Shown in pieces: positions 17,742-26,042 of a DNA stretch of 41,129 nt; position 1 is the first letter of the stretch, and the number at the start of each line of letters is the position of its first letter. The translations under genes were made by a program, and so were the position numbers. The DNA lies in NCBI GenBank assembly GCA_017482205.1, contig JAFUNK010000008.1:1-41129 (forward strand), read 5' to 3'. Under the pieces are notes generated by a model. It did not search any database, was not told the DNA's origin, and saw only the letters and a program-made list of their open reading frames with translations. This DNA is from Lachnospiraceae bacterium (lineage in GTDB: Bacteria; Bacillota; Clostridia; Lachnospirales; Lachnospiraceae).

Positions 17742-18536
17742 ATGGAAGGAACCGGTACAGAAAACATTATACTGATATGCGAAGACAGCATGGAAGGGAT
17801 TCTGACAGGGATTTACGAAGCATACGCATTACGGATGCCCCATGATAAAATCAGTCTGCAAATCGGTGAAGAAGCAAATTTCAGATTGTTTACAACTTAC
17901 CGCAAGGTAGTACCGGAGGCTGTAAAGGCAGAGAAAGTAATGCGCACCTTGAAACAGCGTTTTTGGGAAAAAGATTACCATGACCTGTTTATGGCACTGG
18001 CTGCCGGAGATAACAGGAAAGCAGAGGCTGTTTACAAGACAGTGGTGTGGGGACTGTCCGGTAAATGTAAAGGCAGTATTCTGGCACATATGACGGACGA
18101 TGCGGTGCGGACGGTAGTGGAGCTTGCCAGACGTGCTGGCAACGAACTGCAACGGATGAGGGAGTTTTTGAGGTTTTCCGAGATGGAAAATGGTATCCTG
18201 TATGCACTTATAGGTCCCAAAGACAATGTATTACCTATGGTGACCGCACACTTTGCAGACAGGCTTCCCATGGAGAATTTTCTGATATTTGATGAAGTGC
18301 ACAATTTGTATGCAATACATCCGGCTGGTAAAGAGTGGTTTTTGATGAGCGGAAATGTGGTGGAAGATAAAGAAGACAGAACAATGGAGATGTCAGCAAC
18401 AGAAGAATATTATCAGGAACTGTTTCGGGGATTTTGTCATAGTATTAGTATTGAAAGCCGCAAAAATCTGAAATTACAGATGAATATGCTACCGTTGCGA
18501 TTCAGACCGTACATGGTAGAATTTCAGAAAAAATAA
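17742..18536 (+). CDS. TIGR03915 family putative DNA repair protein
   Basis: A protein of about 264 residues matching the SAM-linked TIGR03915 family, partner of the upstream radical SAM enzyme. In many other bacteria this domain is fused to a uracil-DNA glycosylase-like domain. Here it stands alone, ending in LPLRFRPYMVEF. Diagnostic segments are ICEDSMEGILTGIYEAY at the N-terminus and HFADRLPMENFLIFDEVHNLYAIH, followed by the YYQELFRGFCHSISIESRKN stretch. ATG 17742 is chosen because AAAGGA lies seven bases upstream; a GTG at 17715 in frame lacks a site. Function is inferred from gene association: handling of a DNA lesion or product with the radical SAM protein, presumably during the SOS response. 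Confidence 0.88.
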   Translation: MEGTGTENIILICEDSMEGILTGIYEAYALRMPHDKISLQIGEEANFRLFTTYRKVVPEAVKAEKVMRTLKQRFWEKDYHDLFMALAAGDNRKAEAVYKTVVWGLSGKCKGSILAHMTDDAVRTVVELARRAGNELQRMREFLRFSEMENGILYALIGPKDNVLPMVTAHFADRLPMENFLIFDEVHNLYAIHPAGKEWFLMSGNVVEDKEDRTMEMSATEEYYQELFRGFCHSISIESRKNLKLQMNMLPLRFRPYMVEFQKK

Positions 18537-18697
18537 ACAAAAATTTTAGGGCGTTTTTTGTGAGACAAAACAAAATATTGTGCAATAATACTAAAGTAAC
18601 ATCTTTATATGGTAGAACACTGCACAATATGTAAAAAAAATGGGCCACATAGAAAAAAGTACCAAAAACTATGTCGAAAAGTGGGTTAAAAAACTGC

Positions 18698-18725
18698 TTT
18701 ACTTTTGAGATAAAACGGGTATAAT
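18698..18725 (+). promoter_or_regulatory. promoter of the HPr-like gene
   Basis: TTTACT (18698-18703) and a perfect TATAAT (18720-18725) are 16 bases apart, about 95 bases before the start codon at 18821. The rest of 18537-18820 holds no recognisable gene. Confidence 0.55.
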
Positions 18726-18820
18726 CATACTAATAAAACACAGAAAGTCTTGTATTTATAAGGCTTCTGGTATTTATGATGACAAATTGCAGGTTGTTTT
18801 TTGAAAGGAAGGCAAGAGAT

Positions 18821-19045
18821 ATGGAAAGAAAAATCAGATTAACCCCCAATGCTGTAGAACACTTTGTAGCAGTAGCATCCAAATGTGATTTTGACATTGA
18901 CATTGCTTACAATAGATATACGGTAGATGCCAAATCATTTCTTGGAGTTTACGGACTGGATTTTTCTCAGGAGCTGACTGTATGCTACAATGGCTACAAC
19001 GCAGAATTTGAAGAGTTATTGAAGAATTATGCAATTGCCTGCTAA
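18821..19045 (+). CDS. HPr-like protein without the phosphorylated histidine
   Basis: A 74-residue protein with the size and sequence pattern of HPr, the PTS phosphocarrier. The region around the regulatory serine is conserved (VDAKSFLGV, S39, equivalent to Ser46), followed by LTVCYNGYNAEFEELL. The GLHARPA motif carrying His15 is missing: the aligned segment reads LTPNAVEHFV. It therefore cannot pass phosphate through the PTS in the usual way. By analogy with Crh it might act only through the serine. It has its own promoter and a terminator, so it is a monocistronic unit. The ATG at 18821 has GGAAGG upstream; an earlier in-frame start at 18776 lacks one. Assignment to the HPr fold is moderately certain. 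Confidence 0.75.
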   Translation: MERKIRLTPNAVEHFVAVASKCDFDIDIAYNRYTVDAKSFLGVYGLDFSQELTVCYNGYNAEFEELLKNYAIAC

Positions 19046-19079
19046 TCGGCAGTAAAAGTATTTTCTCAGTAAACAAATT

Positions 19080-19128
19080 GACTCCCTGTTTAAGATAGCG
19101 TACTATCTTAATAGGGAGTTTTTGTTTT
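19080..19128 (+). terminator. rho-independent terminator of the HPr-like gene
   Basis: ACTCCCTGTTTAAGATAG and CTATCTTAATAGGGAGT form a long stem with a four-base loop, followed by TTTTTGTTTT. It ends about 24 bases before the helicase start. Confidence 0.92.
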
Positions 19129-19151
19129 CCCGAGAAAGGAGCGGCATTCCC

Positions 19152-21632
19152 ATGGTGGAAAAGATGCAAATCCGCATATCGGTAAGAAATCTGGTAGAGT
19201 TTATACTGCGAAGCGGTGATATTGACAATCGAAGATCCGGTGCATCTGACAATGCCATGCAGGAAGGAAGCCGGATACACCGTCTGATACAAAAAAGGAT
19301 GGGACCGGAGTATCAGCCGGAGTATTTTCTGAAATATAATTGGGAAACTGAAAATTACAGTATCATAGTAGAAGGACGTGCCGATGGGCTTATTACGGGG
19401 TCTGACGGCAGCATAACCATAGATGAAATTAAAACCACATGGAAGGATGTCAACAGAATGAAAGAACCTGTGTCAGTCCATTTGGCACAGGCAAAGGTTT
19501 ATGCGGCAATTTTCGGACTGCAAAATCAGGAAATGTTTATGAATGTCAGGATGACATACTGTAATGTGGAAACCGAAGAAATACAGTATTTCCATGAGAC
19601 CTACACCTTGGAAGAACTGGAAGAATGGTTTGGCGATTTGCTAAAACAGTACAAAAAGTGGGCGGATTATGAGTGGGAGTGGAAACAGAAGCGAAAAGCC
19701 TCGATAGAGGTCTTGCAATTTCCCTTTGCTTACAGGGTCGGACAAAAAGAACTGGCAAGCTATGTGTATCAGACCATATATCACAAGAGAAAGCTGTTTA
19801 TAGAGGCTCCCACAGGTGTAGGAAAGACCATTTCTACAGTATTTCCTTCTGTGAAAGCAGTAGGAGCAGGGCTTGCCGATAAGATTTTTTATCTCACGGC
19901 AAAAACCATTACCCGGACCGTGGCAGAAAATACCTTTAGTCTTCTTAGGGAAAGAGGACTGCAATTTAAGAGTGTAATTCTGACAGCCAAGGAAAAGACC
20001 TGTTTTATGGAAGAAACAGAGTGTAATCCGGAGCATTGCCCCTTTGCAAAAGGGCATTATGACAGAATAAATGAAGCTGTATATGACCTGCTTTTACATG
20101 AAGAAAGCTTTACCAGGGAGATTATTGAAGAATATGCAAGAAAGCATAGTGTCTGTCCTTTTGAATTCTGTCTGGATATGAGTCTGTTTGCCGATGCCGT
20201 TATCGGTGATTACAACTATGCATTTGACCCCCATGTGTATCTGAAACGTTTTTTTGGAGAAGGCGTGCAGGGAGAGTATATTTTTCTGGTAGATGAGGCG
20301 CACAATCTTTTGGAGCGTGGCAGAGAGATGTACAGTGCCACTCTCTGTAAAGAAGATTTCCTACAACTTAAAAAAGAAATTGCAGAGGCAAGGAGTGCAT
20401 TGCTTTTGCCTGCGGAATTAAAAGGTAGTCAGGGACATTTGGGGCGTATCAGGGATTTTGGTCCTAAGCTGGAAAAACAGTTGGAAAAGTGCAACAAGGT
20501 ATTACTGGCATATAAGCGGGAATGTGAAACCTATGAAGTATTGGAAAGCATTGATACACTGATGATGCCCCTTGTCCGGTTGCATGAACTGATGGATGAG
20601 TATCTTGACGAGCAAGATGACACGCCAGTCAGACAGAAAATTCTGGAGTTCTTTTTTGAAATTGCCCATTTTCTCGATATTTATGAGAGGGTAGATGACA
20701 ATTATGTCATGTACTCGCAAATGATGGACGACGGTGGGTTTAGTGTAAAACTGTTCTGTGTAAACCCTGCACTTAACCTGCAGGAATGTATGGCAAGGAG
20801 CAGAAGCACCATTCTGTTTTCGGCTACTCTTTTACCAATTCAATATTATAAAAAGTTATTGGGCGGTACACAGGAAGACTACGAGGTCTATGCGAAGTCT
20901 ATCTTTAATCCTGCAAAAAGAGCTTTGTATATCAGCAAGGATGTAACCAGTAAGTATACCCGCCGTTCGGAGGATGAATATTATAATATCGCACGTTATT
21001 TATTTGAAATCATCAGTAAGAGGCATGGAAATTATATGGTATTCTTCCCGTCCTATTCCTTTTTGGCAGAGGTGTATGACTATTTTTGTGAATATTTTGT
21101 AGATGAAGAAACAGAATGTATCGTACAGGAAGGATATATGAATGAAGCCGCCAGGGAGGCTTTTCTGGCACGTTTTGAAGGGAATGAAGACTGTGACTTT
21201 TCCGATATCCACATGGAAGTGGAGGTAGAAACGGAAAGAGAAGATAAGAAGCTGGTAGGCTTTTGTGTTATGGGTGGTATTTTCAGTGAAGGAATTGATT
21301 TAAAGCGTGACAGTCTGATTGGTGTTATCGTGGTCGGTACAGGTTTGCCACAGGTATGCTTTGAAAGGGAACTGTTAAAGCAGTACTTTGATGCACAGGG
21401 AGAGAACGGTTTTGATTATGCATACCGTTTCCCGGGGATGAACAAGGTATTGCAGGCTGCCGGCAGAGTAATCCGTACGGCAGAAGATGTAGGCATTATT
21501 GCATTGTTGGACGAGCGTTTCCTTCAATACACTTATCAAAAGTTATTTCCAAGAGAGTGGAGTAATTATGAAGTGGTAACCATCGATTCCGTTGCAGGGC
21601 GTGTAGAGCGTTTCTGGGACGGGTGGCTTTAA
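19152..21632 (+). CDS. XPD/DinG-like Fe-S helicase with N-terminal Cas4-like nuclease domain
   Basis: A superfamily 2 DNA helicase of about 826 residues. The N-terminal 150 residues look like a PD-(D/E)xK nuclease of the Cas4/RecB type: VEGRADGLI (about 74-82) and ITIDEIKTT (about 92-100). The helicase has Walker A EAPTGVGKT, the box VDEAHNL (XPD-style DEAH), TILFSATLLP, SEGIDLKRDSLIGVIVVG and QAAGRVIRTAEDVG. Cysteines near 283-340 (KTCFMEETECNPEHCPF and SVCPFEF) sit where DinG/XPD proteins hold a 4Fe-4S cluster. It probably unwinds 5' to 3' and processes repair intermediates. ATG 19152 has GGAG ten bases upstream. Confidence 0.9.
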   Translation: MVEKMQIRISVRNLVEFILRSGDIDNRRSGASDNAMQEGSRIHRLIQKRMGPEYQPEYFLKYNWETENYSIIVEGRADGLITGSDGSITIDEIKTTWKDVNRMKEPVSVHLAQAKVYAAIFGLQNQEMFMNVRMTYCNVETEEIQYFHETYTLEELEEWFGDLLKQYKKWADYEWEWKQKRKASIEVLQFPFAYRVGQKELASYVYQTIYHKRKLFIEAPTGVGKTISTVFPSVKAVGAGLADKIFYLTAKTITRTVAENTFSLLRERGLQFKSVILTAKEKTCFMEETECNPEHCPFAKGHYDRINEAVYDLLLHEESFTREIIEEYARKHSVCPFEFCLDMSLFADAVIGDYNYAFDPHVYLKRFFGEGVQGEYIFLVDEAHNLLERGREMYSATLCKEDFLQLKKEIAEARSALLLPAELKGSQGHLGRIRDFGPKLEKQLEKCNKVLLAYKRECETYEVLESIDTLMMPLVRLHELMDEYLDEQDDTPVRQKILEFFFEIAHFLDIYERVDDNYVMYSQMMDDGGFSVKLFCVNPALNLQECMARSRSTILFSATLLPIQYYKKLLGGTQEDYEVYAKSIFNPAKRALYISKDVTSKYTRRSEDEYYNIARYLFEIISKRHGNYMVFFPSYSFLAEVYDYFCEYFVDEETECIVQEGYMNEAAREAFLARFEGNEDCDFSDIHMEVEVETEREDKKLVGFCVMGGIFSEGIDLKRDSLIGVIVVGTGLPQVCFERELLKQYFDAQGENGFDYAYRFPGMNKVLQAAGRVIRTAEDVGIIALLDERFLQYTYQKLFPREWSNYEVVTIDSVAGRVERFWDGWL

Positions 21633-21641
21633 AGAACGGAT

Positions 21642-21698
21642 AAAATCTCAATTGTAACAGTCGTAGAAAGGACGGTTATAGTTGAGATTTTTTTATTG
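21642..21698 (+). terminator. rho-independent terminator of the helicase gene
   Basis: AAATCTCAATTGTAACAGTC pairs imperfectly with GACGGTTATAGTTGAGATTT, followed by TTTTTATT. Confidence 0.85.
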
Positions 21699-22269
21699 GT
21701 CTTTATAAATATAGTTTACATAATAATTCAAAACGTAAAAATATTATGTAACTGGAAAGAAAGTACCATAACCGTATAAATGTTCGAGAAATGACATCTA
21801 TTTTTGCAAGTTTGACGTCGAAATCAAGCATATATGACACTTGTGTATATGTGGATAACTATGTGGAAACTGGGGATTTCTTTTTCAAAGCCGACAAAAA
21901 TCGACATCGTTTCCGTGTTTTCGTAAAATCGGGTATTGCAACCCAAATTGCAAAAAAACTGAACCGGTCAATTTTGTTATGTGAAGTAAAGTGCTTTTTT
22001 CATAACAAGTGTATTGAAATAGCAAAGGCAAAAGTAGGAATCCGCCTCTCTTTAAGCTGTGTGGACAGGACATACAAAGTTTTATATAATGGCATAAAGT
22101 TTTTTATACAATCTATGAGTGATGGATGTATGAGGAAAGCGAAAATAAGAAAAACGGCAATTTATGCAAGGTAAACCGGCAGTCGGTTGGAAAACTTTGT
22201 ACAGTTGGCTACAATTTTAAGGTAAGAAAATTTAAGAAAAGCTGTGTGCAGAGAAAGAGAGGTTTGTTT
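21699..22269. other. intergenic stretch without a supported gene
   Basis: An open frame at 21791-22174 exists, but its translation matches no family I recognise, lacks a clear ribosome binding site, and is full of short-word AT composition. I treat it as chance. The only supported element is the promoter of the downstream XRE regulator at 22187-22215. Confidence 0.55.
22187..22215 (+). promoter_or_regulatory. promoter of the membrane XRE regulator
   Basis: TTGGAA (22187-22192) and TACAAT (22210-22215) are 17 bases apart, about 55 bases before the ATG at 22270. Confidence 0.5.
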
Positions 22270-23091
22270 ATGGAAAACAAAAAAATAGGACAGTTTATTG
22301 CCGAACTGCGAAAAGAGAAACAAATGACACAAAAGGAACTGGCTGAAAAGTTATATATTACGGATAAAGCTGTTTCTAAGTGGGAGCGGGGACTGAGTTG
22401 CCCGGATATTTCCCTGATATCACCTTTGGCTGATATTCTGGGCATTACTGCAAGTGAGTTGTTGAATGGTGAAAAGAGTAGTGTTATTTCAAAAGATATG
22501 AATGATAGTGTAGACAATGCATTAGAGTATGCCCAAAAGGCAACTACGGGCAAATTGAAATCTATACATAATGTATTTGCAGCAGGCTATACGGCATTGC
22601 TTTTAATTGGTGTTGTAGTATGTACTGTCTGCAATCTGGCAATCTCAGGCTGCTTTACATGGTCTCTGTACCCAATCAGTGCCATTGTTTTTGCATGGTT
22701 TGTCTTTTTTCCTGTTATTAGATATGGTGCAAAGGGTATTTGGGGAAGCCTGATAGCACTGACGGTTTTGATAATTCCTTTTCTGCATGTGTTGGCGGCA
22801 CTGATAAAGGGTGACAATTTAATCAGACCGATTGGTGTGAGAGTGACTGTTGTATCTCTTATATTTTTATGGAGTGTTTTTGTTATATTTAAAGTTCTGC
22901 ATAAAAAGAAATTATTGGCAGCGACAATAACTTGTTTGCTGGCAATAGTTTTATGCATTGTAATCAATTGTACTCTTTCTGTAATGTTGAAAGAACCGGT
23001 TAGTGATGTCTGGGATATTCTGGCGTATGTAGTTTTGCTGATGTTGGCAGTGGGATTTTTCGTGCAGCACTGCAGGTGTGAAAGAGGCTGA
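22270..23091 (+). CDS. XRE-family regulator with a multi-pass membrane domain
   Basis: A 273-residue protein. Residues 5-65 are a Cro/CI-type helix-turn-helix: IGQFIAELRKEKQMTQKELAEKL, then KAVSKWERGLSCPDISLISPLADILGI. Residues 95-270 contain about six hydrophobic segments with no recognisable enzyme motif. Such HTH-plus-membrane proteins are common in Firmicutes and probably sense envelope state while binding DNA, but no ligand can be named. It has its own promoter and an AGAGAGG ribosome binding site. It lies immediately before a GntR-ABC exporter operon, though that operon has a separate promoter. Confidence 0.85.
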   Translation: MENKKIGQFIAELRKEKQMTQKELAEKLYITDKAVSKWERGLSCPDISLISPLADILGITASELLNGEKSSVISKDMNDSVDNALEYAQKATTGKLKSIHNVFAAGYTALLLIGVVVCTVCNLAISGCFTWSLYPISAIVFAWFVFFPVIRYGAKGIWGSLIALTVLIIPFLHVLAALIKGDNLIRPIGVRVTVVSLIFLWSVFVIFKVLHKKKLLAATITCLLAIVLCIVINCTLSVMLKEPVSDVWDILAYVVLLMLAVGFFVQHCRCERG

Positions 23092-23106
23092 CAAATATAT
23101 ACATAG

Positions 23107-23135
23107 TTGACAAACCTATGCATGGGTGCAATAAT
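23107..23135 (+). promoter_or_regulatory. promoter of the GntR-ABC operon
   Basis: A perfect TTGACA (23107-23112) and AATAAT (23130-23135) are 17 bases apart, directly before the palindromic operator at 23136. Confidence 0.6.
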
Positions 23136-23154
23136 GTATATATCGTATATATAC
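23136..23154 (+). promoter_or_regulatory. candidate operator of the YtrA-type GntR regulator
   Basis: GTATATATCGTATATATAC is a 19-base dyad (GTATATA-N5-TATATAC) around the expected transcription start, 18 bases before the regulator's ATG. Position and symmetry suit autorepression. Confidence 0.5.
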
Positions 23155-23171
23155 AATTTAAGAGGCGCACA

Positions 23172-23546
23172 ATGGATATTATTATTACAAATTCTTCCGG
23201 TGAACCGATTTACTTACAAATTACATCTCAGATAAAGGCTATGATTATGAGTGGTGAGCTGAAGGAGGGGGACGCCCTTCCTTCCATGCGTACGCTTGCG
23301 GCACAGCTGCGCATTAGTGTCATTACCACGAAACGTGCCTATGAAGATTTGGAGAGGGAAGGCTTTATTGAGTCCTACACAGGCAAAGGCAGTTTTGTGA
23401 AAGGCCAGAACCGGGAGTTGTTGCGGGAAGAGAATTTGCGGCAGATTGAGGGGTTATTTGTACAAGCCTGCGAAAAAGCAGGAATGAGCAATCTTTCGCT
23501 GGATGAATTAAAAGAAATGCTGGAACTGATTTATGCAGAGAAATAA
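23172..23546 (+). CDS. GntR family transcriptional regulator, YtrA subfamily
   Basis: A 124-residue regulator. The winged helix is typical: PIYLQITSQIKAMIMSGELKEGDALPSMRTLAAQL, then SVITTKRAYEDLEREGFIES and TGKGSFV. The short C-terminal helical tail instead of a large effector domain marks the YtrA subfamily, which usually controls an adjacent ABC exporter, often for peptide antibiotics or cell-wall stress. I use ATG 23172 after AGAGGCG; the open frame starts at 23118 but that part lies in the promoter and operator. The ABC ATPase follows after 104 bases. Autoregulation is inferred from the operator. Confidence 0.92.
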   Translation: MDIIITNSSGEPIYLQITSQIKAMIMSGELKEGDALPSMRTLAAQLRISVITTKRAYEDLEREGFIESYTGKGSFVKGQNRELLREENLRQIEGLFVQACEKAGMSNLSLDELKEMLELIYAEK

Positions 23547-23650
23547 ACTTTAGAGTTATGCGGAGAAATAGGAAAGAAAATATGGGGTCGCAATACCAAT
23601 GACAACATCACAGGAAAAATATTACATGTGACTGTGCAGGAGGTGTAAGT

Positions 23651-24529
23651 ATGTCAAAATATGAAAATGCTATTGAAATTGCAAACCTTACGGTAAAATA
23701 CGACGGATTTACCTTGGATAACATTAGCTTCAATGTGCCAGAAGGCAGTATCATGGGTTTTATCGGACAAAACGGAGCCGGCAAAACAACTACTATTAAG
23801 GCACTGCTAAATATAATAAAAAGAGATGCGGGAACCATCCGTATGTTGGGGCTTGACAATATCAAAGATGAAATTGCCGTTAAAGAGCAGATTTCCGCAG
23901 TATTTGATGAACTCCCTTTCCATGACCAGTTAAATGCAAGGGGCATTAACATTATGTTGCGGGAAGTATACAAAGAATGGGACAGTGAGGTCTTCAAAAA
24001 ATATCTGGACAGACTGGCTTTGCCGGAGAAAAAGAAAATCGGAGATTTCTCCAAAGGTATGAAGATGAAATTACAAATTGCGGCAGCCTTATCCCACAAT
24101 GCAAAACTGTTGATTATGGATGAAGCCACCACAGGCTTAGACCCCGTTGTCCGCAACGAATGTCTGGACATTTTCTTAGAATATTTGCAGGATGAAAGCC
24201 ACAGTATTCTTATGTCCTCCCATATTACCACTGACCTTGAAAAAGTGGCAGACAGTGTGACATTTATCCATAAAGGTAAATTATTGTTGACCGGTTATAA
24301 GGATGATGTGCTGGAAAACCATGGTGTTATCAAGTGTAAAAAGAGTGATTATAAGGACATTGACCCTAGTGATATCATCAGTGCAAGACTTAACGATTTT
24401 GGAGCGGAAGTGATGATAAAGGATAAGATACTTTGCCGCAACAAATATGCGGGGCTGGCTTTGGATAACACGACACTGGAAGAAATTATGTTGTATTACG
24501 TGAATGCAGAGAAAAAGGAGTGGACGTGA
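23651..24529 (+). CDS. ABC transporter ATP-binding protein
   Basis: A 292-residue ABC ATPase that powers the two permeases downstream. Walker A is GQNGAGKTTT (about 40-49), the signature is FSKGMKMKLQIA (a variant with SKGM in place of SGGQ), Walker B is LLIMDEATTGLDP, and the switch histidine is in SSHITTDLEKV. The C-terminal 80 residues are an accessory domain as in YtrB/BcrA-like exporters. AGGAGGTG precedes the ATG. The stop TGA overlaps the next start (TGATG), so the ATPase and permease are translationally coupled. The substrate is unknown; the operon type suggests export or resistance to membrane-active compounds. Confidence 0.94.
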   Translation: MSKYENAIEIANLTVKYDGFTLDNISFNVPEGSIMGFIGQNGAGKTTTIKALLNIIKRDAGTIRMLGLDNIKDEIAVKEQISAVFDELPFHDQLNARGINIMLREVYKEWDSEVFKKYLDRLALPEKKKIGDFSKGMKMKLQIAAALSHNAKLLIMDEATTGLDPVVRNECLDIFLEYLQDESHSILMSSHITTDLEKVADSVTFIHKGKLLLTGYKDDVLENHGVIKCKKSDYKDIDPSDIISARLNDFGAEVMIKDKILCRNKYAGLALDNTTLEEIMLYYVNAEKKEWT

Positions 24530-25284
24530 TGAAAGGCTTATTGTACAAAGAGTTTTTCTTGGGACGTAAAAATTATCTGGCTTTCCTTGCACTGTTCTTT
24601 GTCTTTGCTTTGCTGGGGGCACTGGTGTGTCTGAGTATGATTTGCGGCAACTTACAATCGCTCCCGGTGGAAGATCCGGAAAGTGTGAAAACCTTTGCAC
24701 TGATTTTTACATATGCACCTTATGCATTATTGCTGGCGGTGATATTTGACGGAGCCCAGTCCGTATACAGGGATCATTCCTGCGGATTTATGAAATTCAC
24801 TTACACACTGCCTGTTAAGACGGAGGTAACGGTAGGGGTATGTTATCTGACGGAACTGATTTTTCTGGGAGCAGGTTTGGTGCTTGGCATTATCAATGCA
24901 GGAATTATCAGTGTGTTGACGGAGACGGCGTTTAGTGCAGGCACAGTAAAAAATATGTTCGTAATTTTATTGTGTGCGGTATTTGTATATGCATGGGAGT
25001 TACCGCTGGCATACCGCTTAAAAAATCAAAAAACAGTATCAGCAGTTATGGTGGCTTTTTGTGTAGTTGTTTACCTGGTAACCGGCGCTATGTTTATCAG
25101 TGGAATGAAAAAGTTTGAAGCCATTATGGAGGGAGGAGCAGACGAGGCATATCTGCAAATGATTTTGGAAAAATATGCAGAAATCAGAGATGCAGCGTTT
25201 CCATTTGTACCATTCCTTATAGCCGCAGTGTTGGCACTTAGCTTCTTTTTATCCGTAAAAATCTGCAAAAGGAGGGAAAAATAA
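24529..25284 (+). CDS. ABC-2 type permease subunit 1
   Basis: A 251-residue protein with about six membrane segments, of the ABC-2 membrane family that pairs with the ATPase upstream. It begins MKGLLYKEFFLGRKNYLAF, a usual start for these exporter subunits, and ends SVKICKRREK. ATG 24529 overlaps the ATPase stop and has AAAAAGGAG upstream; the in-frame GTG at 24520 overlaps that site and is unlikely. Its stop overlaps the next start by one base. Confidence 0.88.
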   Translation: MKGLLYKEFFLGRKNYLAFLALFFVFALLGALVCLSMICGNLQSLPVEDPESVKTFALIFTYAPYALLLAVIFDGAQSVYRDHSCGFMKFTYTLPVKTEVTVGVCYLTELIFLGAGLVLGIINAGIISVLTETAFSAGTVKNMFVILLCAVFVYAWELPLAYRLKNQKTVSAVMVAFCVVVYLVTGAMFISGMKKFEAIMEGGADEAYLQMILEKYAEIRDAAFPFVPFLIAAVLALSFFLSVKICKRREK

Positions 25285-26042
25285 TGTGGGGACTTCTTTA
25301 TAAAGATTTTTCGGTTATGAAAAAGGATCTTCTTATTTGTGGGGGTAGTGTATTGGGAATTTCCTTATTGCTTTTTATTCCATGGGAAAGTCTGTTACAG
25401 GCAAGTGGTGTGGCATCAGAATTTCTCAATGCAGAAAGTATGATTTATGCTATTACGCCCATGGTGGTGTACATATGTATTTTTTTGGTGATATCCGGCG
25501 TGCAGTCCGGTATTTTTGCCCATGATGAACGTAAAGTCTTTAGTGCTTATATTACCTCATCCCCTATGGGAGGAAATGGACAGGTGCTCTCCAAATACTA
25601 TATGACTTTACTGTTATCCTTTGGAGTTGTGGTGTGGGGATTTCTTTGCGACAGTTTTTGTACATTGATAAGTGGTATAAAAGGCAGTGCTGCAAGTATT
25701 TACATTACCATGTTTTTTGTGCAGATTTTGCTTAGGGCTGTTGAAATGCCTTTTATTATCCGCTTTGGAGAAAAGCACGGCAGAACCTATAAAATACTGT
25801 TAATCAGTGCCATTGCATTTGTGGGAATTGTGTATTTGTTGTTTGGCCCCTTGCCGGAGAGTGTGTCCTTGGACAGCTTCTTTGAATTTATTATCCGTTT
25901 TTCTAAAAATGAGGCGGCAGTCTCAACCACCATGCTTGGAGTAGCGGCATTATTTCCTTACATAGTATTATTGCTGTATTACGGGTCCTATAAAATATCC
26001 TGCAAGTTATATCAAAAAGGAGTGAACAATTATGATAAATAA
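25284..26042 (+). CDS. ABC-2 type permease subunit 2
   Basis: A 252-residue membrane protein with the same MxGLLYKDF start as the neighbouring permease and about six hydrophobic segments, so the two are probably paralogous and form a heterodimeric channel. AGGAGGG lies inside the end of the preceding gene, and the ATG shares one base with its stop codon. The stop falls 11 bases inside the next gene, which continues the tight operon. Confidence 0.88.
   Translation: MWGLLYKDFSVMKKDLLICGGSVLGISLLLFIPWESLLQASGVASEFLNAESMIYAITPMVVYICIFLVISGVQSGIFAHDERKVFSAYITSSPMGGNGQVLSKYYMTLLLSFGVVVWGFLCDSFCTLISGIKGSAASIYITMFFVQILLRAVEMPFIIRFGEKHGRTYKILLISAIAFVGIVYLLFGPLPESVSLDSFFEFIIRFSKNEAAVSTTMLGVAALFPYIVLLLYYGSYKISCKLYQKGVNNYDK

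Noticed and set aside
21766-21790. LexA-like box CGTATAAATGTTCG downstream of the helicase gene
   Set aside because: Only one half-site fits and there is no promoter or gene placed to use it.
21791-22174. Possible 127-residue protein
   Set aside because: No family resemblance, no convincing ribosome binding site, and composition looks like chance in an AT-rich gap.
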